Assembly: GCF_026230105.1 (NCBI RefSeq)
Contig: NC_079476.1
Location: 39,670,559-39,734,558 of the forward strand
DNA from: Diorhabda sublineata
Taxonomy: Eukaryota > Arthropoda > Insecta > Coleoptera > Chrysomelidae
DNA: 64,000 nt
Reading direction: 5' to 3'
The position numbers were made by a program, and so were the translations under genes. Shown here piece by piece: positions 11,947 through 23,500 of the stretch (the first letter of the stretch is position 1; each line of letters begins with the position of its first letter). A model generated the notes under the pieces. It was not told where the DNA came from. It searched no databases and saw nothing but the letters and a program-made list of their open reading frames with translations.

Positions 11947-12768
11947 TAAGGAGGTCATCCCATGTGATGGCATATTTTTTAAAGATTTTTTAGGATTTTT
12001 TTCTACGACCAGTAAATAGATAGAACTTTATGTTTATTATCATTTATTAACATATATTTCGACAGTATAAATATAAATTTTAAGCTAAAAATATTGTGTA
12101 GAACTTGAGTTACAGCATTCTGAACACCCCCTCGCTGGCACTTCCACCACGATTCCGGCTGATTAGCTTATCTGAAACAAAAAAAAACAAGGCGTTCTAA
12201 TCTGTAAGTCTAAATGCACGGAATGGACTATTATCAAATGAATATACAAAAAATTGAACTTTTGGTAGACATTTGAAATAAAATTTGCGAATTTTGGGTT
12301 TTTTTAAAAGTTTTTTGCTATAAAAAATCGAAATTTTCGATTGGTAATAGTTCATTCCATGCGTTTACATGTGCTGAGTGTGTCCTATAAATTTCAAGTC
12401 ATTCGGTCAAGCCGTTTTTGAGATACGATGGAGGAAACTTTGAAAAACACAGTTTTGAGAAAAAAAAGTTTCAAGTCCAATTAAAACTATGAAAATCTCA
12501 AATTACCATCAATCGGCGATGCCTGGTCCATATTTAATAACTATAGAAATTTCTGTTCAAGCATGTATAAAAGGGGGGCTACTTATAAAGCTTGGACCCC
12601 AACTGCCAGCTCAGCGCTCCGAACAGCTCTTTCTTCTACCTGCTGTATCTTTAAAACGACTTGAAATTTTCAAAAATCACTTTACTACCGTATTCTAAAC
12701 ATGTTAAGAAAGTAATTTATGAGAAAAAAATCGATTTTTTGAGCCCATCACATGGGATGGCCTCCTTA
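11947..12768. mobile_element. 822-bp inverted-repeat element flanked by TTAA (piggyBac-type candidate)
   Basis: Left end TTAAGGAGGTCATCCCATGT at 11946-11965 and right end ACATGGGATGGCCTCCTTAA at 12750-12769 are inverted copies over about 24 bp with one mismatch. Both ends coincide with TTAA, the target site duplicated by piggyBac-superfamily transposases. The inside (AT-rich with poly-T tracts and a GC-richer patch at 12120-12160) has no transposase frame, so this would be a non-autonomous (MITE-like) copy. The termini do not start with the CCC usual for piggyBac, so the superfamily is an inference. Confidence 0.75.
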
Positions 12769-12769
12769 A

Positions 12770-13900
12770 ACAGTTTGTACTTGGCGTTATTTTTTTTCTG
12801 AGTAATTTGTTTTCTATGTTTATACCTAAATATGACAGCATTAGTTTCTTTACATAAGACAAAGAATCCACATTACAAATTGAAGATTATCTGATTCAAT
12901 ATCCAAGTAATGCTAAAAGAGAAATTCAATCTTCAATCAGTACATACTTTTTTAAATCTAATCCTACACGTTCTTTCGCTAACCAAAGTTCATGTAGTTC
13001 AATTTTTAATTAACCTCACATCCTCCATAAAAAATTAACAATCGAAGTTAGAGTTTCATCAAGTACCAGCTTATTTGGAAGAAGCCCTAATCTTTCATCA
13101 ACCGTCGAATATAATGAAGCAACCTGGCGATTGTGAACGTAACATGGTTACTAAAAATATAATAATATAATAAATAAATGCGACAGTTAGAAAAACTCAT
13201 CAGTTGTATCTTACAAGAGTTGGCAGAAGGTACCGAATTTTAATGAATAATACTTCTCTCACATAAAAAAGGCCTTGTCAGATTTGCATAACCTTTTTTG
13301 TGGCTGACTAACCACATCCTTCGATATTTGATAATCAATATTTTCCACTACACTCACACTGACGTACATAGGCAACACAGCATACAATCATTACTTGAAC
13401 ACTAGTTAATACGAAGTTTCGGATCTCATTCTATGAATTTATGAATATGTCAATGTTTTGACAACTGAAAACAATCACAAAAATGCCTGATTTTGGAAAG
13501 AATGCACATTGCTCCTAATTAGTGTAATCAATGCATACTTTTTAGATACAAATTATATAGAAAAATAGACGTCAGTAACCTTCTTACCTTATCTAATCTA
13601 TAAAATTAATTTTCATTCATAACGACCTAACCTAATCTAACCTATAAACTGTCATTCATAGCGATCATTGAAATAGCAACAAGATTCAACAAAACTTCAT
13701 ATATATGTTGAATATTGAATCGATTAATTAATTTTTAATATTGTTATACTTTTATACACATTTTTCAATTGCACTTTGATCATAATTTCAGTCCCCGAAT
13801 ATATAAGTATTCGAAAGCTCGGGAGACATATTAGAAAGAGTGTTTTATTTGGTACAATCCCACAATAAAAACATAAACTAAATGACAAAGACTTGCTCCA
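12770..13900. other. AT-rich intergenic DNA, no gene seen
   Basis: Nothing coding is recognisable. About 13625-13660 carries a cctaacctaatctaacctat block that recurs near 58310-58420. Confidence 0.5.
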
Positions 13901-14500
13901 ATCTTCCTTACCTTTCTTTTCCATTTCCTTCGGCCCTTTGCAACTCCACTTCACTCATCTTTATTCCGCTTGACTTCTTATAGTCATTTATTTCTTTCGG
14001 CGCCCTTTTTCTTCTTTCCCTTCCTTCTTCTCCCTCCAGCATTATTATCTTTCGCAACCTGGCTGTGTGCCTGAACCATCTTGCACTTTGTACTCGAACT
14101 ATCTGCTTTAGGCTATTCGTGAGTCTTATCCAGATTCCGTCTGTCATTTTGACACATACATATATTTTCTTAAGGATTTTTCTTTCCCATATATCAAATT
14201 TATTCTCATTTTTTAATCATATTCCATGTTTCTGATGCATATATAACAGCTGGTCTTAAAATTGATTCATATTATGCTCTGACCTTGACTGCTCTTGAAA
14301 GTTTTTTGGTCTCAGTATTTTGGATAGCGGTGCTACTTTCAAGGTTTGTATATTTTATGGTTATTCTTAGATAAAAAAATTGATTTACTGCTACTATTTC
14401 TAATTTAACATTAAACAGGTACATAGAGAAAAATTGTATTTGTCTTTGTTCCACTACCAAAGTGGATAGGGTGTGTGCAAATATATTTACCAACTTATAT
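13900..14500 (-). pseudogene. Decayed 3' part of an RTE-like non-LTR retrotransposon reverse transcriptase
   Basis: Read on the minus strand across frameshifts and stops, the usual order of the RT thumb and C-terminal region is visible: VNQFFYLRITIKYTNLES (F.YLG.. motif) near 14400, KKLSRAVKVRA, then LRPAVIYASETWNMIKK near 14250-14210, IWERKILKKIY near 14180, GIWIRLTN near 14130 and SARWFRHTARLRK near 14070. This matches the 3' end of ORF2 in RTE-type and related insect elements (KTLILPVLLYGAETW... FERKILRKIYG... LRWFGHVMR). Frame breaks and stops show it is dead. Confidence 0.8.
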
Positions 14501-14969
14501 TGTAAGTGCTGACATCTTCAGTTTCAAGTTTTATTATACTACTTTGTACTGATCAGCAGATATCTTTTTTCTTGGTACGAAGCCAGTCCGAGAGATGTCG
14601 CTAAGATCGAACTTTGTCGTCAAATTTTTATACAGAGTGGCAGATCTATAGAGTATATAATCTTTGATAATCAGTGTAAACTTACGACAAAGCTGACAGT
14701 ATTCAGGTTCAGAATAGAATGCTAATAAAAAAGAATATATTTTTGATGAAGATATTGTAGATACAATGCTTGATAGTAAATCAAAGGTAAAATATGTACC
14801 AGGGAAGGAAAGGTAGGAGGTTAATTGATAAACAGATTAAGTGACGATTCAATATATTGAATAACAAAATAAAAAAGTATAATTTTATTAAAAAATAACA
14901 CAATAGTTTTCATTCAGATTCTTAATATGATTAAGTACATCTGTAGAATTCCACTCATACGTACAAGAT

Positions 14970-14970
14970 G

Positions 14971-15017
<47 letters not shown>
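14970..15017. repeat. (AT)n microsatellite
   Basis: An uninterrupted run of about 24 TA/AT dinucleotides followed by ttcac. Simple repeat likely to vary in length between individuals. Confidence 0.97.
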
Positions 15018-15019
<2 letters not shown>

Positions 15020-15616
15020 CACAATCCATTCCAACTAAAATTTCTATATACAATGTGAGTTTAAACAATTTTCAATTGATTCTAATACGTTTAATTTAGC
15101 TCAAAAGATATTATCCATAGATAATCGTGTACTGGGTGAACAAAAATCAATATTTTCTCAAATTAAATCAAAGAATATAAATTAAAAGTTTGCCTTGTTA
15201 TATAAAGTTTATATGATTGATAATATTATGTTAAAAGACTTAATTTATTTAGCTTTAGACGTATCAGACATCAAATATTCTATTTACAATTTCTATTGCA
15301 CAAATTGGCCAAAAATACACACTTTGTGCAAATGTAAGTACAAGTATCTTAAAATTGAATCATGTTTAACCATCCTATAATTATATAAATACAGGGCGGC
15401 ACACAAATTTTATATATTAGATAGTATTTTACAAATGTGAGGTTAAGGTAACATTTCACCACTGGCTGTTATTTCCTGTTCAGAGTTTATACAAATATCG
15501 TTTGTTGATGAAATAATAATAATTAGAATAATATATTCTTCATATTACAAATAAATATCATTTCTTAAAATGTATAAGAAATATTTCAGTTTAAAATTAA
15601 TAATTGAATAAACGAT
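15018..15616. other. AT-rich intergenic DNA, no gene seen
   Basis: No family similarity on either strand. The frames at 15195-15380 (+) and 15586-15768 (-) are of chance type, and the latter overlaps the mariner end. Confidence 0.5.
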
Positions 15617-16113
15617 GATGGTCCCAGACATTGACTGAATTGACCTAGAGATGGCGGTAGTTGCTTGAAATATAACAATATATTAGAAAGAACACATTCT
15701 ATACAGTTTGAAGACGTCACGTTGTTTATAATTTGTTTGTTAGCTATCAGTGAATTTGTAAACAACAATAAAATATTGGTTAGGTTAGGTTAGATAAATT
15801 TAAACGAGGACGTACGACCTGTGAAGACCAGCACGACCAAAATTAATGAATTAAAGTTTAAATTGCTACATCATGCACCCTATTCGCCGGATTTGTTTCC
15901 CTCGGATTATTTTCTGTACCTAGACTTGAATAAATAGTTCGGTGGTCAAATGGAGAGGTGATTTCGGTAGTTAATGACTATTTTGAGGAGCTTGACGATT
16001 CTTATTATAAAAAGAGTATCGAACTTATCGAAAATCAATGGGAAAAGTGTATATATATATTTTACCAAAATTTTTGTGTTTTCTTTGTTGGGTTAGGTAC
16101 TTTTGGGACCATC
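15617..16113 (+). mobile_element. Internally deleted mariner with both terminal inverted repeats
   Basis: Left end gatggtccca at 15617-15626 is the inverse of tgggaccatc at 16104-16113. The inside encodes the C-terminal part of a mariner transposase on the plus strand: INELKFKLLHHAPYSPDL (15850-15905) followed by PSDYFLYLDLNK with the last catalytic Asp, then after a stop and frame change YFEELDDSYYKKSIELIENQ (15970-16035). The N-terminal and first two catalytic blocks are deleted. A ggttaggttaggtta run lies at 15780. The left 60 bp are shared with the element at 62337-63012, so both belong to one family. Confidence 0.88.
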
Positions 16114-18423
16114 TCATCCACTCATAGGACAAAAATTTCAATATTCAAGGAAGTCTTCACTATTTTTAAAACCATCTATACAAAACGAAATCAATTTCTC
16201 GCATTAAATATAAAGGGCCTATCACACGATCCGAATCACACTACCACTACTCCAACACTCACAATTATTACGTATCAGACAGTTTTATAGTGAGTGCTGG
16301 TATTCAGTATGGATATCAACAATAATTACAAATATTCCAATTTAAATATACGGCGTAGGATCAAATTAAACAGTGTTTACAGCAGATACAGATATTATCT
16401 CATTTTAATAGCACAAACTACGAATTCAATAAAGGATTCGAAAGTTTGTGAACAAATCTTCCATTAAAGACAACTGAAAAACGCACTAGGTCAATATTTG
16501 CTATTCAAATGCAAGTTTTTGGGGCTTCTGGTCTGAGGATAATGTTTTAAGATCATTCCTTACATTGAGAAGGCCACAACAGAAGACGAAAGAAGGAAAC
16601 GATGGTTATTGGTAGTCAAGGTATTAAAAATTGTGAAAACAATAACAAGTATGTTCTGTTTTGACTGAAAATCGAATGTTCTGATACGATTTATCTTAAG
16701 TTCCTAAATACATCAGCATCCCTTAGTCTCGTTTTTCTCTAAAAACAATTTCTTCAACATTCATGGTTTTTTATACGAAAGCCTTCAAATATAACACAAA
16801 AAATAACCTTAATACGATAATATCATTGCATAAACATATTTGACAAAAACAAGTACAACTTAGATAGCCTTTTACATCACTACAATATTGAGTGTTTCCA
16901 AATTGAATATAAACTCAAATATTAAAACCCCCAAAGGAACAAAATTATTTTAATAGTATGAGAAAGATATATACTGAATCCACAAATCATCAAATAGTTA
17001 TGGAAAAAGATTGTAGGAGTAGTTGGCTTCAAGATTTTTTTCATTTTGACGATATGTACTATGAAAAAAAAAAACAGCTCGAACCCTTTACTGTTTTATC
17101 TATGGCTGTACACACCCCATAGATCCATCTCGTCTTGTAAACTTTACTATTATGTTATTTTGAGTCTTCTTATTGAGACTTATGAAGCATCTCTGTTTTT
17201 CGTCATGGTACACACATCCAAACTGGCCGGAAATTTTTCATTGTGAAAGAACAAGCAAACGATGGTATGGAAATTGTTGAAGATATCACAGAAGACACAA
17301 ATTAGGCTTCCTGAGCGCCTTCATATTTCAAGATACTATTGGTGCCGACTAAAAATTGACTATTTGATGACACCCCTGAGCGTAGTCTATTCTAACTTCT
17401 AATTTTTAAGTTTAGAAAGTCTATTTCCTCGATACCCAGATTCATTCGACGAAAATGATGTCATTTGAGTTAAAAATAAATCAAAATTGGAAAAAGAAGC
17501 AAGACAGCCAAAGGTTCTACATCGGTAACAAAATTAGAAGCACCAAAACGTGCAAAGAAAATAGTTTGAACCTGGAATTTCAATCCGGGTTTCAAAAAAA
17601 ATACCGCCCTCTACTTTTTTTTCATTTAGAGCAAAAACAACGTCGATAATCCCATTATAATCATAAACAAGACACTTAACACACTGCTACCACTGAAGAT
17701 GAAAACTTGGTTATCGAAAAGTTCGTTAGACAATACAATTGTGAGATCTGACTATGGAAATTCAAGAAAACTTCTATTGAAGAGCCTCCTGGATAACACC
17801 TGCACCACATTGGGAATCGCCGGTGTAGTAGTGATTCAGTATAAATATTAATGAAGGTTCAGGAATTGCAGCTCATTGAAGAAACGCTTTCTAAAGAAAA
17901 ACATTACGTTGTTAACTCGAATTATGCAGATTAGATCACTCAATCGCATTCCAAAATCTTCTCTTGCATCATTTTTTATAAAATGGTTCCTGTAGGGCTC
18001 AATTTTGGCGAATAAACCCGGGCTTCAACGAAATAGATTCCAAAATCACATTGGAAGTCACCGAAAAACCACGTGAAGGCTCCTTCCATAATTTGAGCTA
18101 TCAAATGGGTGTATGAGGAATACGGCAGTTGTGTTAATCGACGATTTTACTGATTATCATCAGTGATATCAAATTTTGATTCCCCGAATCACCATTAATT
18201 AGTTAAGACAAATCTAATTTTCACAAAATATCTCCTGAAGGGTTCCCATCGGAAATTAGACAAAATCGATCGACTCATTGACATTTTTGAACGGCGAACC
18301 ATCAACCAAAGGTGCAGTATTTGGGAAAGGAAACTCATTTTTGGTGTTAATAAAAGGCTATCGTCGAATGAAAAAGATAAATTACAGTCGTTAAATTAAC
18401 TAAATCGTCAATGGGAAATAAAA
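16114..18423. other. Intergenic DNA, no gene recognised
   Basis: About 2.3 kb with scattered short open frames (17046-17246, 17455-17649) but no conserved motif. Some less AT-rich stretches (17780-18320) look like old transposon DNA, but I could not assign a family. Confidence 0.45.
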
Positions 18424-20064
18424 TTAAAGATCAGTATCTTCCTTATTTATATTAACTGGTTTGAACGGTTGCGCAATCTCTGGAATACCTTCAGAAAGAT
18501 ATCGTCTGACCTGCGGTGGTAAAAATAATTTTTCCAAATCTTCTTTATTCTTAACTCGCTTAATTATAACAGCTCTACATCGATCTTGTAGATTGACAAA
18601 GTCCCGTTTCATAGAATCTAGAAGCATTTCAGTCTTTGCTGCCGTTGAACAAATTACCGGGTAAAGCGGTTCTTTTATTTCGTTTAGACCTCTGAAGGCG
18701 ATACCGAGGCATTTTTCGTCTTTATAATAAGTTACCGTGCCTGCTATACCATCAAAGAGAATACCTATTTTCGTGGGAACGTTCTCTCGGAAAGGCTTGG
18801 TGTAATGTGTCCATCTACCGCTATGCCATAGAAGACCTTTGTGGGATAACCCCCAACCTTGGTTATCTTTTCCTAGAAGATTGGTGAATGAATCTGCGTG
18901 CAGCCGTGCCTTTTTTGTACCTAAACATATTATTCATTAAAAAATTAAACAAACAATTAACAATGATCGTATTCAAAATTGACAAATCTAACACTCCAAG
19001 AGCCGGTTTGGAGTGTCGCAGTATAAAAGACAAATACAAAACTTGAGTCAAAGTAATATAAGTTCATTCAATCACCAGCCACTTGGTGAACAAGACGAAG
19101 TAGCACAGGGTAGTTGATGGTTTAACTCCTTCTAATCCTATGTTAGTTGATCCAATCCTCTGTATTCTGACACAAACTTATTTACCAAAGTATTCCTTAG
19201 ATGTACAATGGAAAAAAATCCAAACATCCAATCTACTTAGGTACGGTTATAACCTTTCCATTAGGGCAGTGGCAGTGAAGAAGTAGCTGGATTAACTTTT
19301 CGAATTAGTCCTTTACCGTAGAAACAGGATTGTAAGGTTGAATTTGTGCACTTGCTTCGAACAATGAAGTGTTAAATTGCTTGGTTTTCATACGCTCTGT
19401 AGTGCTCTGGAGTTTTTTGGTGTTTTACATTTCGAAACAATGTGGATAGAGGTTTCGTCCTCTGTACAACAGAACCTCCACGCTGGATTCTAAATCTGGC
19501 ATCTTCAAGTGTCCATTGAGGCGACACCAAAACCTCTATTATAGACCTTATTATCTAACTTGGTTCCTCGCGCTTGTCTTGACACATAGTTGAAATTTTG
19601 AGGATAATATTTTGTGTTTGTATAAAGACAAAAGATTTATGATGGTATCATATGAATATAAGTACCAAAAATGTCTTGTTCACTACATAAATCAATGGAA
19701 AGTAATAAGGAAATTCGAGTGGTATGACCTCACCTATTCCGAACATCATACTAGTACCGAAAATTCTTCTCGACAGATGTAATTCCCAGAAATAGCGTCC
19801 GTTGTTAAGTACCTTGGTGCCTCTCACTCCAGCCGTACCACTACTCCAATTGGGATGAAAATGAGCGATACGAAGGCCTGGTCCATGTAGTCTCACCTAA
19901 CGGATCGTTTTTAGTTTCATTTCAACGATTATTTATCCATTTTTACTTACTTCGGGGCTTTTTTCTCTTCTATCCCAAGTCCAGATGTCGTCGCAACCGT
20001 TACGAAGTGGATTCGGATCCGCTGATCCCATATCTTCGACGTCTTCTCCAGCGGTAGAAGACAT
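18424..20064 (-). CDS. SPSB3: SPRY domain-containing SOCS box protein 3 (SPSB3-like), 3 coding exons
   Basis: Coding exons on the minus strand are 20064-19951, 19896-19734 and 18920-18424: 774 bp, 257 residues. Junctions are GAA|GTAAGT...TTAG|GTGAG (phase 0) and ATAG|GTGAGG...TTTAG|GTACA (phase 1). The start MSSTAGEDVEDMGSADPN is the first Met after a likely leader acceptor (tttttag at about 20123-20117). Residues about 55-185 form a SPRY/B30.2 domain with family landmarks GTAGVRGTKVLNNGRYFWEL, GTSMMFGIG, GWGLSHKGLLWH, GILFDGIAGTVTYYKD and PLYPVICSTAAKTEM. The C-terminal region NLQDRCRAVIIKRV...LFLPPQVRRYL fits the SOCS-box end of SPSB3. In this family the SPRY domain binds substrate and the SOCS box recruits Elongin B/C and a cullin-RING ligase. 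The SOCS assignment rests on position and weak similarity; the SPRY call is firm. Intron 2 holds a LINE relic. Confidence 0.9.
19390..19560 (-). pseudogene. LINE ORF2 C-terminal zinc-knuckle relic inside SPSB3 intron 2
   Basis: Minus-strand reading gives RLNGHLKMPDLESS and then, one frame over, FCCTEDETSIHIVSKCKTPK. This is the pattern RL..HL..LGL..S..C..C...EET..H....C that closes ORF2 of Jockey- and I-type retrotransposons, keeping the spaced Cys and His residues. Only a short frameshifted fragment remains, nested in the intron and on the same strand as SPSB3. Confidence 0.6.
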
Positions 20065-20352
20065 CTCGGCCGAATGCTATTCCGACGCTGGATTCCATGC
20101 TTGAAGAAGACCTTCCACACTAAAAATATCAGTAACAAATTGGATTTTTAGTATAGATCATTACAGATGTAGATTTTGGACAAGAGGATTGAAGTCCGTT
20201 GGTTGTTGGTTGTTACTACAGAGTAATTTTGGTTCAATTTAATTTTGTTATACTCGAAAACAAAGTTTGTTGAATCAACTACAGGCGTTCGGAAAGCACC
20301 ACATAAATCTAACAGGACTGAAAGTATTTTATAAATAATGTCCGATGTTCAG

Positions 20353-20521
20353 TTAGTTATTTGGCACTTTACTAAATTGTAGCAATACATTTTCAATATC
20401 TGCTTTGGATTTAAATGTTTTCCCACGCAAAAAATTCACTATGAATCTGAAGAAATGATAATCTAGCGGTGCAAGATCCTGACTAAATGTTGGATGTTCA
20501 ATACCATCAAGTTCTTCGGTC
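20353..20521 (-). pseudogene. Mariner transposase C-terminal fragment
   Basis: An open minus-strand stretch reads HPTFSQDLAPLDYHFFRF followed by FLRGKTFKSKADIENVLLQF and a stop at 20353. It matches the HPPYSPDLAPSDYHLF block, with the third catalytic Asp, and the downstream GK.F.S..EV....F segment of mariner transposases. Upstream blocks and terminal repeats were not found. The wording differs from the other mariner relics in the window, so it is a separate lineage. Confidence 0.75.
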
Positions 20522-20529
20522 TTTTTCTT

Positions 20530-23500
20530 GTAATTTTCGTATTATGTGGTTTGCATTGTCTAAATATTCCTTCTGCTCTTAACTGATACTTCATTTTTGC
20601 ATGGACTTTGGGACAAAAAGTACCATTAAAATTTCAATCAATATTATAATTATCCTTTTTTGTTTTTTACTTTGTGTGTGAATTACCAATAAAGAATGAA
20701 TTTTAACATGATCGCGAGTTTTACTAGGAAATACTGAACTTTTTAGGAACCTATGTGCAAAAAACGAGTTTTTTTCTCGAAAAATACATGCCTCATCTTC
20801 CTATTTATCTGTACCACCCTCCAGATTGAACAAATTCCGAAAGAATCGTTCCAAAAATGATTCTATCAATAAAATCAACATTGGTAGCCATAAGCTGTGT
20901 TTTGGTAGTTCGCCGCTTTTAATTTGTTGTTTTTAAAAATAAATAAATAGAATAGAGCTGATATAGTGGAAGATAAAATAATAAAAGTCAAACTAACACC
21001 AAAAAACAACAATAAAAAGTTATATGAATATTTGGAAATGGATATACCGTTTTTTAATCAGTGTAAGTGTTTTTGTATTAACTTAATACATTTGTTGGCT
21101 ATAAAAATCGATAGTCTGAAAATTTAATATCCTCAAGTATAGATTTCAATCTATTTTATCGTAGATATAACTTGAATCTAACTATATACTGGAAGTTATT
21201 TGCGAAAGGTTCACTTTAAAAAAAAATATTGCGTTACTACCTGGATCTAATACAAAATTTGATTTAACGCAATTCAAACTATTCCAAATGTTGTTAATCT
21301 AAACCTAAGTATACAACAAGTACCTAGATACGTAGCAGGTGATTATGGCCGCTTTTATCGATTTTAATTTCCTGATAAAATGATTGGAATAAAAATGATA
21401 AAATAATTTACTTACCGTTGAATTATGAATTCTTTTTCACTTTTATTTGGTTGTACACTTGTCATATTTATTTTTATTATTATTCGCAGCACCGTTTTTA
21501 TTTTCTTCACTCTACTGGCGATACAACAATTTTCATTGAAGTATTTTGTAGATGACGTCGCGGCGACCGAGGTCTCAACGCGCATGGAGGGGTGGATTTA
21601 TCAGCGGCGGATTGTAGGTGGACGTATCGGGAAAATCAAAGATATATGATAGATAAATTACACCCAAATTTTTTATACTGACATTGACATACTTTCATCA
21701 AAATATTCTGCACAAGTTAGCAGAAAAATTTGATGAGAAAACGACCATTTGTTCATACATAGTGAATATAATCACCAGGAAACGCTCCTACAAGGTCGCA
21801 GTACCTCTAAAAATTAGTATCGTCGTTAATAATAGTAATAGTTTAGTCCCCTCCGTATTTATTTCTTTAGAATTAAAGAAGTTGAAGCAGATGTTTTGAT
21901 TTTCCTGAAGGTAAAAACAATTTTTTCAGCTACTTCTATTTTGCTTTGTATCCATTCTACTATATATCATTTTGCTACGTTGGAAGAACGTTTTCAGAGT
22001 GAGCAAATCAAAACCGCTTCTCACCAACATGTTAGCCGAAGAACGCATTCTTCAGGATTCATTAGTTTCAGGTATCTTGCAGCAGAGTTTCGAGACAGCG
22101 CTGATTGTATGGTACACAACGTGTTAAGCGTTGCACCTACGATTCCAGCATGCAATAAATAATCTTCTGCCATTCATATTTTTAGTCCGTAGATCATCAA
22201 TGGTATCTTCGAAATCATCTAACTTCTTCTGAAGCTTCGCATAAAAATGTGGTTCCATGGACTTTTTTGGTCTATAGCCCACAGACTCACGTTTCAAAAA
22301 GCAGATTTTGGATATTTTGTGTTGCCAGCAATTTTTTTATAGCTAAAAACCTCTTTAGCATTGAGAACTGACTCCATAACGTGGATGATTTCATTTTCTT
22401 GGTTTTAACGACGAAATAAACTAGGAGAATAACAACACTTAAAGTTTTTTACTTTTTTGAGATCTCGCCATAACATAAAAAGTTTATACATCGTTTTCAT
22501 ATCTCGATCTGGATTTTGCTAGTAACAAATCATTACTAGTTTGTGTCGATAGCCCTAATTTTTGGATTTTCTGCATTCAACATGAATTAAACTTGATGGA
22601 AATTAAACATAAACAAAAAACTATTCACAATACAATTATTTCTTCATATAAAAACCGTAGATATATCTCGACATCTACGAACGACTTGCAACTATAAATA
22701 TCGTTGGGTATTTATTCTAATTAGATTAGAAATATTTAATATGGGATCTTTTTATTTGCAGAAAGAAAATCCTTAAAGAAAGCGTGGTAGTTTCTTCTAA
22801 AGATTCGAGGTAGCTACACCAGGTTTTTTGGCCATGGAGTTACCCGATTCGAGTGTTCAAACCGGTAATTTGATTCGTAAATCTTGAAGGATTAAAAGAA
22901 GACATAATACACATTCGAAGGTTCTAAAATTTTTATTAGCAAACCAAAGTTGTGATGGAACAGTTTAGTTATCTTAAAATTCACACTAGTAGATTGGATT
23001 TTGATTATTCGAATATCTAAGTAATGAAAACGGATTTTAGTAGTTGTACGAAATATTTTATATCGCAAATACCTTATAAAAATCAAGTTTTTTGCTAAAT
23101 TTTCTCTATTCAGTACTTCACTGGAATAGTTAGTCGACGTCAGCGTCGTAGAGAAAGAAAAGTGCGCACGGAGGGTTGATATGGTGGATGAAACGAAAGT
23201 GTGTCGATTCACTCTTAAATTAGGGTGCGTTGACCCCAATACAGATAATATTAAGTAACTACAATGTGACGAAAGTTTTTTTCTAATCTTACATTGTAAA
23301 AAAAATGTTTATCCGCTTTGATTAACTTTATTTTGTATGATAAAAAATGACCTTGAAGGTGCAGGAGACATTTTTCAAAGGTTACAGTTTGATTTCCTAT
23401 TTTCGCATAAGTTTTTGAGCCCAGATTCTAGCACTAACGAAGCGTTAGCAAACATATATAATGGGTCTTCTGTTCCGATTGACATATACTATTTTTTCTT

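Noticed and set aside
22892..23239. 115-codon minus-strand open frame
   Set aside because: Low-complexity AT-driven residues, no family motif, no splice partner or leader-like upstream sequence.
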